A stretch of DNA of 64,000 nt from Lentisphaeria bacterium (lineage in GTDB: Bacteria > Verrucomicrobiota > Lentisphaeria > Victivallales > Victivallaceae): NCBI GenBank assembly GCA_900768505.1, contig CAAGED010000012.1:1-64000 (forward strand), given 5' to 3'. This document shows, piece after piece, positions 35,901 through 50,900 of the stretch. Numbering within the stretch: the stretch's first letter is position 1; the number at the start of each line of letters is the position of its first letter. A program made the position numbers and the translations under genes. The notes beneath the pieces are model-generated. The model was not told the DNA's origin. It saw only the letters and a list, made by a program, of their open reading frames with translations, and ran no database searches.

Positions 35901-38900
35901 GAGCGAAAGTTCGCTGTCGTCAATCACCACGTTACTTGAATTGAATACATCGTAACTTAGCCGATCAATATGGCCGACAATATTGTACATGCTGCTCGGA
36001 TCAATGGTCAAATAACCATCAGTTTCAAACGAGAGGTCACTGCGGTTGGCAGTGCCGGAAGCACTGCCGACATTGTGATAATTGTTGGCCACAATCGAAT
36101 TAACCATAAAGAGCGAATTAGCGCTGCTGTTACCCATGTAGATACCGCCGCCTACCGCAGAACTGGCGCTGTTGTACCCGGCAATATTGTACGCCACGGT
36201 CGCCGAAAGCAATTCCAATTTGTCCAGACCGGTAGAATAAATCGCGCCACCGTTCTGCCCTGCATGGTTAAAGGCAAGGGTTGAATTAACAATTGAAACG
36301 CTGTCATTACCGGCGAAGAGAGCACCGCCATTATTGATAGCCTGATTGTTCACCAATGCGGTACGATCAATTTTCATTGCACCGTTGGCGGCATAAATCG
36401 CACCGCCCTGAGTAGCGCTATTTCCGTCCAGCAAGCTGTTGGCAATCGTAGCCGTTCCGGAAACGCTCACATACATGGCACCACCTAAACCAGTAGCACC
36501 CTTTGCCGTTGAATTGAGTATCTCCACCCGGTTCAGCAACAAATTGCTGCCCATAAAGAAGAGCGCTCCACCCTCGCCGCGGCTGCCGGCATTATTAATC
36601 TTCACATCAGTCAGCGTTGAAATGCGACTGCCGTCCGTCACACTGACTGCACCGCCTCGCGAGCCGCTGCTGACATTGCTGATATCAACTTTGTTCAAAT
36701 TGATATCGCCGCCGACTACGGCAAAAGCACCGCCGTTGGCTCCAGCCTGAGAATTGGCAACCTTGACGTTGTTAGCGGTCAAATTACCAACTACATATAC
36801 CGAACCGCCGGAGGTTATTGAAGTGTTGTTTTCGAAAACAACGTTGTTCAATACCAGGTTTCCGTTGGAGTAAATAGCCCCACCGAAACCATTGAAGCTG
36901 CTGCCGACTACCGTCTCATTGTTGGCAAATTTCAAATTCTGCAGCTTGGCGGTGATGGTTGTCGTTGACGGAATTTCAGATGATCCGCCGTCAATAATCA
37001 ACGCCCGGCTTTCGCCGTTACCGGTGATGGTAACCATCGAATCAGCCACTACGTTTACTCCCGCAAACATCTGGAGTGCGCCACCAATCAAATTATAGGA
37101 GGTAATTGCATTCCCATTGGTATCCTTGCCGATTGCGATGCGAATTTCACCACCGTCGGCCAAATACATCGCCGTACGCAAATTGGTCTGCCAACCGCCG
37201 AAGCCATTGGCAAAATCATACTTGATATCACCATTTTCCAGCGCAAAATCCGCTTCGCCGGTAGTTACCTCAATGTAGGTGAGCATTTCATACGCTCCGA
37301 TAGTATTCCGCAACTGATTGACCCCATCGGCCTTGACACCGCGCTGATCAAACATGTAATCTTCAAAACCATCGTAATTCGCCGCGCCTACCGCCACACT
37401 ATCCCGGCCGATGCGGAAACTCTGAGTCATGCCGCCATTATATTTGAGCTGAGAAGAGATATTTAAATTATCCACCTCGCCGCTGAACTGATTGGCGCTG
37501 ACGATATTGCCCTGCATCGAAATTATACGGCTTGCATTATATCCAGCCACTGAACCAATAATATTGTACCCGCTGTCGAAAGTCAAGCTTCCGTCATACA
37601 TTATCAAGTCACGATTCGGCATATTTGCCGAACCAAGCAGGTGGTTTTCAGCAATAATATTATTGCGCAGGGTAATTTCACCATCGTGGATATTAACTGC
37701 ATACCCCTGCTGTACGTTAGTCCAAATTCCATTGAAATATGAACTGTTGTAAGCAATGGTATTACCGATAAGCAATGCATTTCCGCCGTTGACCACCAAA
37801 GCCGCACCATCACGGATATACTCATTACCTTCGTGTTCCTTGCCGGACGAGGCATGATCAACCGAGTTTCCGGTGATTGTGGAAGCGGCAATTACCGCAT
37901 CGCCGCTGTTCAGGTAGATTCCGCCACCCATACCAGAGATGAAGTAACTGTCTTCGTTGTACATGAAACCATTTGCACTGTTTCCGGATACGGTCGAGCA
38001 GTACAAATTCAAGGTTCCGTTATTGTAGATACCGCCGCCCATTGCGAAATTGCTGATGTCATCGCCAAGTACTCCAACTGCCTTATTGTTGGTAATTGTA
38101 GAGTAATAAATATCCGCACTGCCGCTGCTGTGAACGTAAATACCGCCGCCGAAACCGCTATTGCTAATCGAACTATCGCTACTTACACCGATACCGCGAA
38201 TATCACTGCTGATATTACTTACGGTGGAATCCTTGACCACGCAGTTGACCATTGTCAAATCGCCGCCCACAAAGACCGCACCGCCCATGCCGTCATAATA
38301 CCGATCTCCGGCATAATCAGTACCATTTTCATTACCATTGGCAAGCGTCATGTTGTTAAGATGCAAATCCGATCCGGCAGCTACATAGAAGACACGGGTC
38401 TGTTTATTGGCGTCAATAATTACCCGACCGGTTTCATCCTGAGCCCGGGCAGTATTATCCGCCTTGAAATCCTCACCCTTGTAATTGGAATCAATGAAAT
38501 TCTTAATGTAATTTTCCACAGAACCAATCATAACACTCTTGTTGCCGACAAACAACGCACCGTTATCCAATGAGATAACGACATCACGGTAGACAATCGG
38601 CATAATCGGATTGCCGTCAGCATCCAACTCCGCCGGAATCGGGTTGCCGTCCTCGTCCGTCAAATAATACGGAATACCTGGATCCTCTTTCCCGGCAGTA
38701 GTAGTTGAACTACCGCTGGTAGTCGGAGTGGTGGTGGTACCAGTGGTGGTAGTGGTCTTTTCCTTATAATACTTCAATTCCAACGGCTTAACAAAGAGCG
38801 AATCCGCGAACTTGATGTAACGGTCGCCGTCAAAGCTGAAACGCCCGCTTACACTGCCGGAGCCATCCGTAGCCAATACATAGGAATCCATCCAGTACAA

Positions 38901-41900
38901 GGCTTCACGCAATGCAACACCGCTTTGCAATGCAGCATCAATGTTGCGATACCCAGAATCTTCCGAATGAATATTGACTTCCGGATTGGAGAAGCTGTCG
39001 GCTGTCGTCGTAACCGTCATATACATGTTAGGCTGCAACGCACCAACCGAAATAATCTGTCCCCAAACCTCGTTGCCGTAAGCACCACGTCTGAAGACAT
39101 TGCCGTTCAGCTCGCCCTCCAGGTATACACCATCTTTCAATGCCGCATCCCGCGCCGCAGCCAGTTTAGCCGCATATGCATCCTCGTAAACCTCATAGTA
39201 CATCCAGTTGCCATCTTCAAACTTGACGTAGGAGTAAACTACGCTGCCATCCTCGGCCTTGAATACCTTGATACCGCCGCGTAAATTGCCCCGCTGGTCG
39301 TAAACCACACTGGAATCCATCGCCGCCGCCGAATATTCCCGTCCGCCAACCTTATAACGGTAGGCAATACTGTCCTTGGACTGGAAGCCTAACGTGAATA
39401 CCAATGCGCTCGCGCTCTTATCCAACTGATTGTTCAGGTAAATATTCTTGACAATGAAGTTATTGGTCGCGTTATTGTAGCCAACCAAGTTGCCATTGCC
39501 ATCCCGTACTGCGGCACTTTCGTTTGAGCCGTAAGCAGTTACGGTATCGTACCATGAACTGACCAGGCCATTGCGCTGAGCGCTGCTCAACACATTATGG
39601 TTGAAGTTGTAGAAGAGGTTGTTGTTACTTCCGGCAATCTTCACTCCGCTGCCAAATTCAAGACTGCGGCCGCCGTTCAAATTCACATACAATGAATTGG
39701 CGGTGGTAAAATTGCCTTTAGTGTAAACCAAACCAACAACGCCATTGTACTCGGCCATCGTCACATAATTGAATTTCAAGCCGGCCGAAGCGGTAGTCTC
39801 CTTGACATATACGCCACTGGTTCCGGCATTCTCCGCCAGGGTGACGCCAACAAATTCTGCACTGCCAACGGATTCAACGTAAACTGCACTGCCGGCGGCC
39901 GCTGAATTGCCGGTAATTGACATTGAATCAAATACCACCTTGCCGCCATTGGAATTAATGTAAAACGAACCGCCCAAACCGGAAGCCGTATTTTCATAAT
40001 ACTTGCTGGCACTAAACTTATAATTTCCACCATTGCCGGTTATATATACTGCGCCGCCGTTTGCCGCCTGGTTGGTATTGGCATTAACATATTCAAAATT
40101 CGCTTCTGCCACGTTGGCTAAATACATCGCACCGCCGTTAAACTTGGCAATATTGCCAATCAAGCTGACATTATCATTAGTATTGATTGTCGCGGCATTG
40201 GCGATATAGAGCGCACCGCCATTTGCCGCAGAGATATTATCAACGAAATGAATATTGTTAGTCATGTTGATCTCTTTGACGTTCGACAAATACATCGCAC
40301 CGCCGTCCGAACCGGCATAATTCATACCGAAGACAACCTGATTATTAACCACCTTGACTACCGTTTCGCCACTGCTGATTGCCTCATACTCCTTCTGCGG
40401 CGTGATGTCCAACAGACCGTTCATGGTATCATTGACCACATAAAGCGCTCCGCCCTTGCCGCTGGACGCAGTATTCATCAGGAAGTAAACACCTTCCTGC
40501 ATGCTGTTTGACGCAACCTTCATTTCGTCAAAGTTACGGATGCTTACCGCTCCGCCATTGCCGGATATGGTTTCGTTCTCGATAAACGAGGTCGAACCGG
40601 TGATTGTATAATCAAAGTATTTATCCTTGACCTCTTCAATAAGCTTTTCTTCTTCATCCAATTCAAACTGATTCGGCACTCCACCGGCAATAATTCTGAT
40701 ATTGCTGACATTATTGATGCTCGCCGCTCCGCCGTCGCCCAACGCCATATTGCCGCCGAACAATGTCGCCTCAAGCCGCAAATTACTGCCGCCGTCCACA
40801 TAGAGTGCACCGCCGTTGCCATTGGCACCGTTGTAGGCGAAAGTGGCACCGACAATCAAATAATCAGAGGCCGCACCGCCATTGCCGTACAAGGCGCCGC
40901 CATTGTCGCTGGCGTAGTTGCTCAGGAACTGGACTCCGCCACTCCAATCACTGTCGGTGTGGGTACTGCCCATACCGCTGATTTTTAACGTTCCACCATC
41001 AACACTTACCGCACCGCCGTTCAACGCCGAGTTATTTGAGAAGATGATTTCACGACCCGCATTAGGCGTTAGAACCCCTTCCTTATCGGTTGTCTTGCTA
41101 GTGAAGTAGAGCGATGCAATGGTCAGCGATCCGTTAGAAGCAATCGCACCACCATTCAAAGCGGCATGGTTATTGTTAAACAACAAAGCCTGAGAGAGCG
41201 TCTTGCTGCTGTTCTTGCCAACTTCACCGGATTGAATAATCAATTCGCCGCCGTTATAAATCGCACCGCCGGACACCTGAGCTACCGAATTAGTGATAAT
41301 CGAATCCAATACCGTCAAAATGCCCATGTTGTAAATCGCACCGCCGCTGCCATTGCTGTCGCCATCCACCAGCGCAAAACCGTTGGTCATGTGCAGCGAA
41401 TCCAAAGTTACCTTGGCCGAACCGGATACCACTGAAAAAACACGTCCCATCTGACGGGCATCCATCAACGTGCCGCGAACAAAGGTCTGCACTTTGCCGT
41501 AACTGGAGAGCGTACCCTTGATGGTAATATCGGAACTAAATGCAATATTGCTTTCTATAATTCTGACATCCCGCAGCGTGATCACGCCGCCAACTCCTTG
41601 CAGAGCGCGATAGGCATCAGCCACCGAAGCAAACTCAACCGCACTGGAATCATCGCCAGACGTTGTCACAATCGCATACGTGCCATTCAACTCGTATGCT
41701 CCGATATCACCACGCTTGCCATATATTCCATAACCACGCTGATCAGCACTGGCGATACCCTCTTTGATACCGTCATAAGCCGCATTGTATCTGGAATCAT
41801 GACCCAGCTCAATCGTCTTGCTCCAACCGCCATTATCGCTCAAATAGCCGGTAAGGAATACCCGGTTGAAGGAGTAATCATAAAAACCCTGTTTTACAAT

Positions 41901-44900
41901 ATCAGTTCCATAGGTATTGTCGTCAATCTTAATTGAATTATCTATAAAGTAATTCGGCCCGATATTAAATACATCCTCGTTCTGCTCTTTGGCCCAGGTT
42001 CCATTCTGGCTCTGAACCATATTGAATCCGCCATTGGTCAATACTCCGTTTTCACTCCGGGCATAATCATAATGATTGTTGCTGACATACAAACTGTTGG
42101 CGCTGCTGAAAGTACCGTCGGAGTATACACCGCCGCCCACGGCACCTGCCGTGTTGAAGGCCATGGTGACATTGCTGGCGGTAAATGTTCCGCCATTGGC
42201 GATGGAGACCGCTCCACCGGTAAGACCGGCAAAGTTGTTGGCAAATGTGGAAGCAGTCACCGTTACGCTCTTTCCTACTGAAATCGCTCCGCCGTTGTGT
42301 CCGGCGTAGTTATTTGCAAACAAAGTATTGGTAAAGGTGAAAGTCCCCTCATCAGCTTTGTCGACGCCGCTACCGCTGCCGTTTCTGGAAACAACCGCAC
42401 CGCCATCCGCGCCGTTATAGTTATTGGAGAGAGTTCCGTCCACGAAATTGATGTTACTGCCGCTGACAATACTTGCCGCATCCGTCATAATGGCACCGCC
42501 GATCATATCCGAAACAGTAATCCGATCCATTGACACGCTGCCAGCCACCTTGGAAGTTCCGGTGACCTCACCCTTGTCGTTGGTGGTCGTGGTCAAACCG
42601 CCCATGAATTTGAACCCATATCCCTGCAAACCGGACGAAATAACCGTCGAACCGTTATTGGCACCATATATGTTGATATTGCGTGCCGTGTTGGTTGTTT
42701 TACCATCATTATCCTTGCCAATTGCATAAAGATTAATATCAATATCCTCGGCAAAAATTCTTGTATTGAAGAGATATACATCAAGATTACCCTTGATATT
42801 GTTCAAATCAGCCAACGAAGAAATGTAGGTAATACTCTTTTCATTGTTACTGCCTTGAGCATCCGAGTAGACTTTACCGATCACACCGTCATACTCGTAC
42901 GCACCGATATCAAAACTGTTATCAACCATGTAGCCGCGCTGGTCGAATTCATCAACCACGCCCTTCTTTTCCGGATCGCCGAAATCACGTGCCAGACTGT
43001 TCATTGAAATCGCCAGAGTGCCAGTCCAACCGCCGTTGTCATAGAGGAAGTCACTGGTGAAAATATCACTGTCAAGGTAATATTCTCCCTTGAGATGTTC
43101 AAATCCCTCTTCTGTCGGTGTCGCATCACCTGCATACATGTAGATGGAGTCTTCAATTGTCCCGCTGGCCCGCATTGTAACATAAATGTCTTCACCGTAT
43201 AAGTCACCGGCATGATTGAATACCGCCAACGTACGCCCCACTCTGTAGGATGTGCCATCGCCGATATATAAACCTCTGCCACTGCCATACTCGTTCACCA
43301 GATTGAATGCAATCGTATTGGCGTATACATTTAAACTTCCGCCATTGGCATAAATCGCACCGCCGCTGGACGCGCTGTTGTACGCCAGAGTATTGCTTTC
43401 ACTTAACAAGGAGCCATTGACAACGGCAATCGCACCGCCATTGCCCTGAGCGATGTTATGTGACAAGGTTGACGCATTTACCCGCAACGCGCCATTTTCC
43501 ACACTGATGGCACCGCCGTTACCGCGACTCTGATTCTGAGTCAGGCTTGAGTAGTAAATCTCCACATTCCCCTTCAGGGAGTTAATCGCACCGCCGTTGC
43601 CATTACTGCTGTTATTTGCAATTGCAGAGTAATTAATGAAAATATTTCCTCCGTTATTGTAAATCGCGCCGCCGGCAACCGTCGCCGTGTTGTTATGTAT
43701 ATTAACATTGTTCAGCAACAGGTTTTCCGCATTGTTAATCGCACCGCCCATGGCGGCCGCTCCATTAATCAGCGTTACATCCTGAATGCCAACGGAAATA
43801 ACATTGTTCTTCCCGTCATTGATCTGGAATATGCCGGAGTTACCTCCCGCATCCAATGTTGCGCCGTTACCGACAATATTCAAGCTCTTGTTGACGGTAA
43901 TAACGCCGCCCGTGACGCCAAAGAACTCTGAAGTAATCCGGCTGTCCACCAGCTCAATGGTTTCACCGTTGCGGCCGGCATCGATCGCCGCCTGAATATT
44001 GGTATAAACCAGATCCGGACGGTTCTTGTTGATCGCCACAACCGCATTGCTTTCGTAAGCGCCCAAATCACGCAGGCCATAAACCAGGAAGCCGCGGGCA
44101 TCGTAATTGGTGAGCGATGCACTCTGTATTGCATTAACCGCCGCAGATGCACTCTGCAACTGCAAAGTATATACCCAGCCGCCATTATCACTGACCATAT
44201 TCTGCGCGAACACGCTTTCTGCCGAAACACTGTTGTCGAAAGAACCGCCAGTGACCAAATTAACGAAATTGGAGTTGTCGGCATCTTGAACAATTGAATT
44301 GATAATGTTGCTGTGACCATAATCAATGCCAAGCGCCTTGTTGTAGGCAATTGTAACATGCTCTAAATTCATTTCAGCTTCGAAATGGAACGGAATCTTG
44401 TTGCCTTCGGCATCCAGAATATTTTCTGATACCGAATCGTAAGCCCAGTTGTTAATCGCCGCATCACCGTTGTTGGCAATGGTCAAATTATAAGCATCCA
44501 TTGTGCCCCAGTTGCTGATAGTGGCAACCTTGTCACCGGCTATTCCGCTGTCATGCCCGCTGATTGTCACATTCTTCAACACTAAATAAGCATTGTAGTT
44601 CTGCAACTTCAACGTCGCCTTACCAGCCTCATCGGTGGATGCAACTTCAGAAATCAGCTTGCCGTTGTAAATCGCACTGCCCTCTTCAACGGCCTTGTTG
44701 CCGATAAACGAAGTATCGACCGCAGTAATTGAACTGGAGTTGCCGACATTGTACAATGCACCGCCAAACGTTGCTTCGTTACCGCTGAAAATGCTCTTTT
44801 CAACCATTAAAGCAGCACCTTGGTCAACATACACTGCACCACCGTTGTCAGCGTGGGAGTCGCGAATCGCCGTTTCACGCAAAATGAGCATCCCGCCCTG

Positions 44901-47900
44901 AGTGTAGATTGCGCCGCCATTGTCAGATTTGCCATTGGCCAGCGTCATCCCCTCGACAATCACGGTCAAATCAGAATGGAATTCCGTACTGATAACGAAA
45001 ATCCTATCCGAACCGCCGCCGTCCAGCGTTAAATATTCCGCTCCAATACCTTTAAATGTAACACTTTCGGTAATTACCAGCGCACCACTGACATTTATAA
45101 CATAATTGTTACCGTAACCAAACACCGCCGGATCAAAGGTAATTACATCCGCACCCGCAATCGCATTGGCCAAATCAAGTGCCCGGCGCAATGACCCCCA
45201 ACCGAAATCCTTCGTATTGGTTACCACAAAGCCGTCCATTAATTTACCGGTCGCCGCGAAGGAGTATTGTCCGTTACCGTTCAATTCAGCCTTATACTGA
45301 TGACCGTAATTGTCGCCGCTGACCCGGTCATAAACTTCCGCCATCTGCGGGTCGAACTTATCATCCGCCGCATTGGTGTAACGCAATTCAACACCGTAAG
45401 TAGCCGCATCACCGCCGTTGGGGCCCTTAACCGTCAGCACATGCCATGCGCCAACTGAACTACCCATCAATGACGGATCAAAGGTAATGTTAATTATGAA
45501 ATTCTGCGCCTCGGTAGTCAAATTGCTCATCACAATTTCACTCCAGTAATTGTCGCCAGTGCCAAGAATTACCGAATGGCTGGTGCCGTTTGCCTTGTGA
45601 GACAAATTAATCCAACCAATATTTTCACTGCCTTCGGCCGCCTCACTCCAATTTGCACTCTCCGTTGCAACCATGAAGTAATGTCCGACACTGCCGTTCA
45701 TGCCGGTAATGGCGCCGTTCAGCATCAGCTCATAGTTATCCAGCACAATCATCTTACCGGCACTCTGAGTGAATTCAAACATTCCATTTACCGCTACACT
45801 GTCACCCAGTCGTTTGTCGCCATTGGAAATCTTCAAATTGTTATACGCAATATTGCTGCCGCCCAGTACCCGCTGCACATCCGCGCCAGTGGCCGAATAA
45901 TGCATTGTACCCATTGCATTGTAACGCAATGCGCCAAGTTCAATTGTGGACTTGATTTCCAATTCGTTATCAGCGGAGAAGAAGAGATCACCCTTTACCA
46001 CCAAGCCGTTTTCAGCTACCTTGTCGCCGTTACCGCCGATTTCCAGGTGTCCATATTTCAAAGCATTTCCATCCTTGGTGGTGTCAATGTTGGAAACAAT
46101 CTGCTTATTTCCAACATAGGCGACGGTACCAAATTCTCCAGTCAAATTGCCTTCGGCGTCCACACTGTAGGAATTCAATTTCTCTACCAGCAGATTGGCA
46201 TCATTACGCAATTCCAAGCGGCCATCATTAAGAACATTAAGCGTTGCCGCCTGAAGTGTGGCATCCGCATAAGCCATAGAATTGGCATCTACCGTCAACT
46301 GGTGATAATTCACCCGGTTTTCCAGCTTGCCATCGGCATCGTAACCCGGTACATTGTGATTGCCGAAAATCTGAATCTGCTGGTTGGTACCCGCATATAC
46401 AATGTTACCGACATTATTGTGAATCAAATTTCCAAAAGAGAGCGGCTTCATATCACTGCCGTTCAAAATCAGCGTGACGTTCTGCTTTTCGGCAAAAGTC
46501 AAATCCGTGAAAGCATAAACCTGACCGTCAGCACTCTTACTTACCGCAGTCACCCCATCGGCGGAGGCCAGGGTCAACGCATAATATTCCACCTGGGTGT
46601 TAATTTGCTGATTCATGCCATTATAGGTGACAGTTACCTTATTGCGATCATAATAAGCAGTTTCAACAATCGGCTTATTGCAGGCAATAGAGAATTCAAC
46701 CGAGGTAGCAGTAAATGCCCCTTCAATACCGAAATCTCCCTGCGCCAACTTCATCGTGCCGCCGCTCAATACCAAATTATAATAATTTAAAGCGTTAAAA
46801 TACTGAGTAGAGGTGATCGGATAGCCAGCCGTCATGCCGAATTCTACCGTTCCGTGACCGGCGTCAAATTTATTAATATGAAGCGGCGCACTGATCTCTT
46901 TATACTCTGCGCCAACGCGCTCGGCATACAAACCATCGACCATCAGATAACCATTGTAATCCATCATCACATTTTGGGTGACAATGTTGCCCTTGCCGTC
47001 ATAAGTAAATTCGCCGTTTTCGTCTAGGACCGGCTGTTCAACCGTTTCGGAGAACATCAACGAATCAGCAATCACGCTATCGGCATTAACCCGTTCATTA
47101 TTCTTAATCAACACGGTATTTTTAGCACGAATAACAGCCAACGACGAGACATCATTCAATAAATGAACATTATTCACTCCGCCATTGCCGCTGACAGTGA
47201 TATTGTTGTAGGATGAATCCTTCCCCCAATCGGTAATGTACTGATCAGATGCTCCATTATAAACCACCGTTCCGGATCCACTGACAAAACTGCTGCCAAC
47301 CATAACCCACCCGCTGCCGTTAAGTGTCAGCACGCCATTGGAATCAGCATAACTCTTAGTGGTGGTATTATATTCACCAAAGGCAATTTCGCCACCGGTT
47401 ACGCCATCGGCCACATTGACATTCAAATTGTTGCCGATATATATGCCGACACTGGCGTTAATCCGGTTGCTGACCGTCTTCTCAGCCATGTTGCTGCCGG
47501 AATTACTGAACGCAACGATGTAATAATTCAACCCGTTGATCACCTGATTGCCGCCATTGAAGTGAACAATACCGACTCCGGCAACGAACTCATTGGCAAT
47601 AATAAAGTCACCGGCTACCTGCAAAATCGCATTACTGTCGCTTGAATCCGCCAAATTACGGAAATAAACATTGTCCGCCTGAACCGTTCCGGTTGTGGCT
47701 ACTACTCCGTTTTCCAGGTAGAGATCGTTGGCAACATAAAGATTACCCAATGTGCTCTTGCCCGCCGCATCAAACAGCGCCGAACTCTTATTACCGCCGC
47801 GAAGCACCAAATTATTGTATGCCTGAGTTTCACCGAAATCAGTTACCAACTGGTCTGCGCTGCCATAATAAATCACCGTACCGTTTCCGGCAGTAAAATA

Positions 47901-50900
47901 AGCCGCATTCAAAGTGCCGCTAATCATCAATGTTCCGGCAGTGGCATTGCCGTCCGCATCAACAAACACCAGGCCGCCATCTATAATCTGCGCATCATTA
48001 ACCAGATAAGGAGTTACCGTCAACGCACCATCCACATCCAGTGTGGCGTCCGAAACAATATTCACCCGATTGGCGGTAAGTGCAGCGTTGACAAAACTCT
48101 TAACACCACTGCCGTCAATGGTCAATATCGAATAAGTGAACTCCGGTGCCATAATCTGATCACCGATACGACCGTAGATTATTTCAGAACCGCGCTCCAA
48201 TATAAAGTTGGTCGCCGTCAAATCCGTGGCCCGTAAATCATCCGCACCCATAACTCCATTCAAACGTGCACTGCCGCCGGCTTTCACCGTCAACATATTG
48301 ATCTGACTGCCGGCGGGATTGGCACTGTCGTATGTTCTGATGCCATCACTGAAAATAACATGCGTATACATCAGCCGGCTAATATCGCCATCGCCGATTA
48401 TCATTTCATTTGCCACGATAGCCTGATCAAACAACTTAGTGGAACCGCCAAGCAGCGTCAAATCATAATATTTCAAATTGGCAATCTGCTGAGTTTCAGC
48501 TGCAGCATCACCGCTGTAAATAAACTTTCCGGCACCACTTTGGAAGAAACCGTTTACCTTGAAAGCATAACCATCAACACTGCCGTTTTTCCCAACTAAA
48601 GTATCATTGATTCCGGTAATTTCCACTACGCTGTTGCCGGGAGTGACGCCATCATGGTTCAAAACCAGGAACGAATCATTGACTGCCGCCGACTTTACCT
48701 TGAGATAAACATTCTCATAAACCGAAATCTTCTGCGCACTGATGTCGGAATCGCTCTGCTTTGTGACCATGCCGCTCAGTCCACTGCCGTTAATAAATTC
48801 CACATTGTAGTAATTTCCGGCAATAATCTGCTGATCCGCGCCAACATAACGGATTGTTCCCAAACCGGCGTCAAAGGTTCCACCCATCAGGAAGTCACCG
48901 CCAACCGAGAGAATCATTTCAGAATTTTTCCCGAATGTCACATCACCGTTCACGCCCAACTTGCCGGATACATCAACCCGCCCGTTGTGCTGTAAAATCA
49001 GATCCCCGCCAACTTGCAACTCACCCGGCAATGCAAATGAAAATTCATCGGTTGCCTCAGCTCCAACAACCTTCATATTGCCGTTTACCAGCAAATCCTG
49101 ATCCGTAACTTCACCGCGATAATTCTTGATTACCTCAAGACTCTTGACGCCTTTGCCGGAAATCTCCAAATTATTGTAATCAATATTAAGAATAACCCGA
49201 TCTTCTGCACTGTTATAAACAATTGTGGAATTATCACCTAATTCATAACCATAATTGACATTATAGTTAGGATCACTGATCACCGTTACTTTCGGTAATA
49301 CCAAATTACCGCCAAGTTCCAGCACTGAATCGCCGCTCATTGATAACTTGCCATTTACCTGCACATCCTTGGCCGTCAACAGTTGTCCGCCGTCAATCAG
49401 CTTCAACTCATTGCTTACTGTCAAATTCTTCGTTGCACTGCCCTGCTTGATGCCGGACATTCCACCAATTGTCAAATTATAATAAGCTACATCGTATACT
49501 GTCTGATCGCCATTATAGATGTATTCCACCAGGTTTTCACCCTTGGATACCGTAAGCGAAATAACATTGCCCTTATACTCACCCTCGCGATTGACCAATT
49601 TGTCATCGCTGGTGCTGATTGTAAGAGTAGCCCCCGTCATCTGCTTGATTGAGAGCGTATTGCTCAAACCGCCGTTAATCGTCAATGATCCATAGTTGGA
49701 AATCGAATTGCCGTAAGTATTCAACATACCATTGACCGTCAATACCGCTCCGGCATTCAGTGCGATAAAGGCCGAAACATCATTATCCGCCGGCATATCA
49801 TTAACCGTCAAACTGCCGCCGGCATTCAAAACCACCCGGTGATTTTGGGAAGTTTCCCACGCCGAACTGATATTGACACCATGCGCGCCATTCTGAATTA
49901 CATAACGATTATCCAAAGTATCATCGACAAACTTGTCACTGGTCAGATCATATACTTTCTGTCCGTTTTCAATCCGATACCAATTTCCTCCCACCGTCAC
50001 ATCAACATTATCGCCGGTTTCCAAATAATAGACCACATCGTTACGCTGATACGCACCGATCGTAATCGGTTTAACACGATTTCTGCCGCGCTGATCCACC
50101 AAAACTCCGGAATTTTCATCCGCTGCGCCAATCAAAATACTGTTTTCATCCACAAATACCGTCAGCGTCTTGCCGCCATTATCCTTGGCCTCAAAATCCA
50201 GCTTGAGCTGATCCAGCGTAAATTCGCTGTCAGTCGGATTAATCACCACCAGGAAGCGGTTATGCGCCCCAAACGGAGCAAACGTGCCGTCTGCCATCTC
50301 AATGATGCCCAGAGCATTATAGTCAGAGCTATAATCGAAAGTGGCAGTTGCTCCTAAATAAAGATCATTTGAAGCAAAATATTTATCTTCCCAAGTTGCA
50401 TCGTTGGCCATCGCTTTGCGGTAGTTCTGAACCAGTACCGAATTACTCATCAGCAAATTGCCGCTGTTCATAAACAAACCGCCGCCGAAACGTCCCACGT
50501 TATTGGCAATTGTAGCAAAACTCAACACCAACCGACCTCCAGCCTTGGCATAATAAATACCGCCGCCGCTGCTCACCGCCACGTTGTTGCTGATTGTAAC
50601 GTTTTCCATATCCGTAACAGCATTCAAATAAAGCGCACCGCCATTGGTACCGGCTGAATTATTCACAAACGCCGACTGATTGATCTCTAGTTTATTGGTA
50701 TTTGCATACATTGCGCCGCCGCCCTTGGAGGCGTTGCTGTCAGAAACAACCACCTTATCCAATGCCACATTGCCGCCGATCAGCATTAACGAACCGCCGC
50801 TTACCGCCACGTTGTTGGTAAAGGTTGAATTTGTGATTGTCACATTATTGGAACTCTTGGCCGATACATAAATCGCACCGCCGCCCATGTTGGTATCCTG

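Noticed and set aside
45576..46790. 404-codon plus-strand open frame inside the giant gene
   Set aside because: It is antisense to haemagglutinin-like repeats, has no ribosome binding site and no family features. Long antisense frames are expected opposite this repetitive, low-stop sequence.
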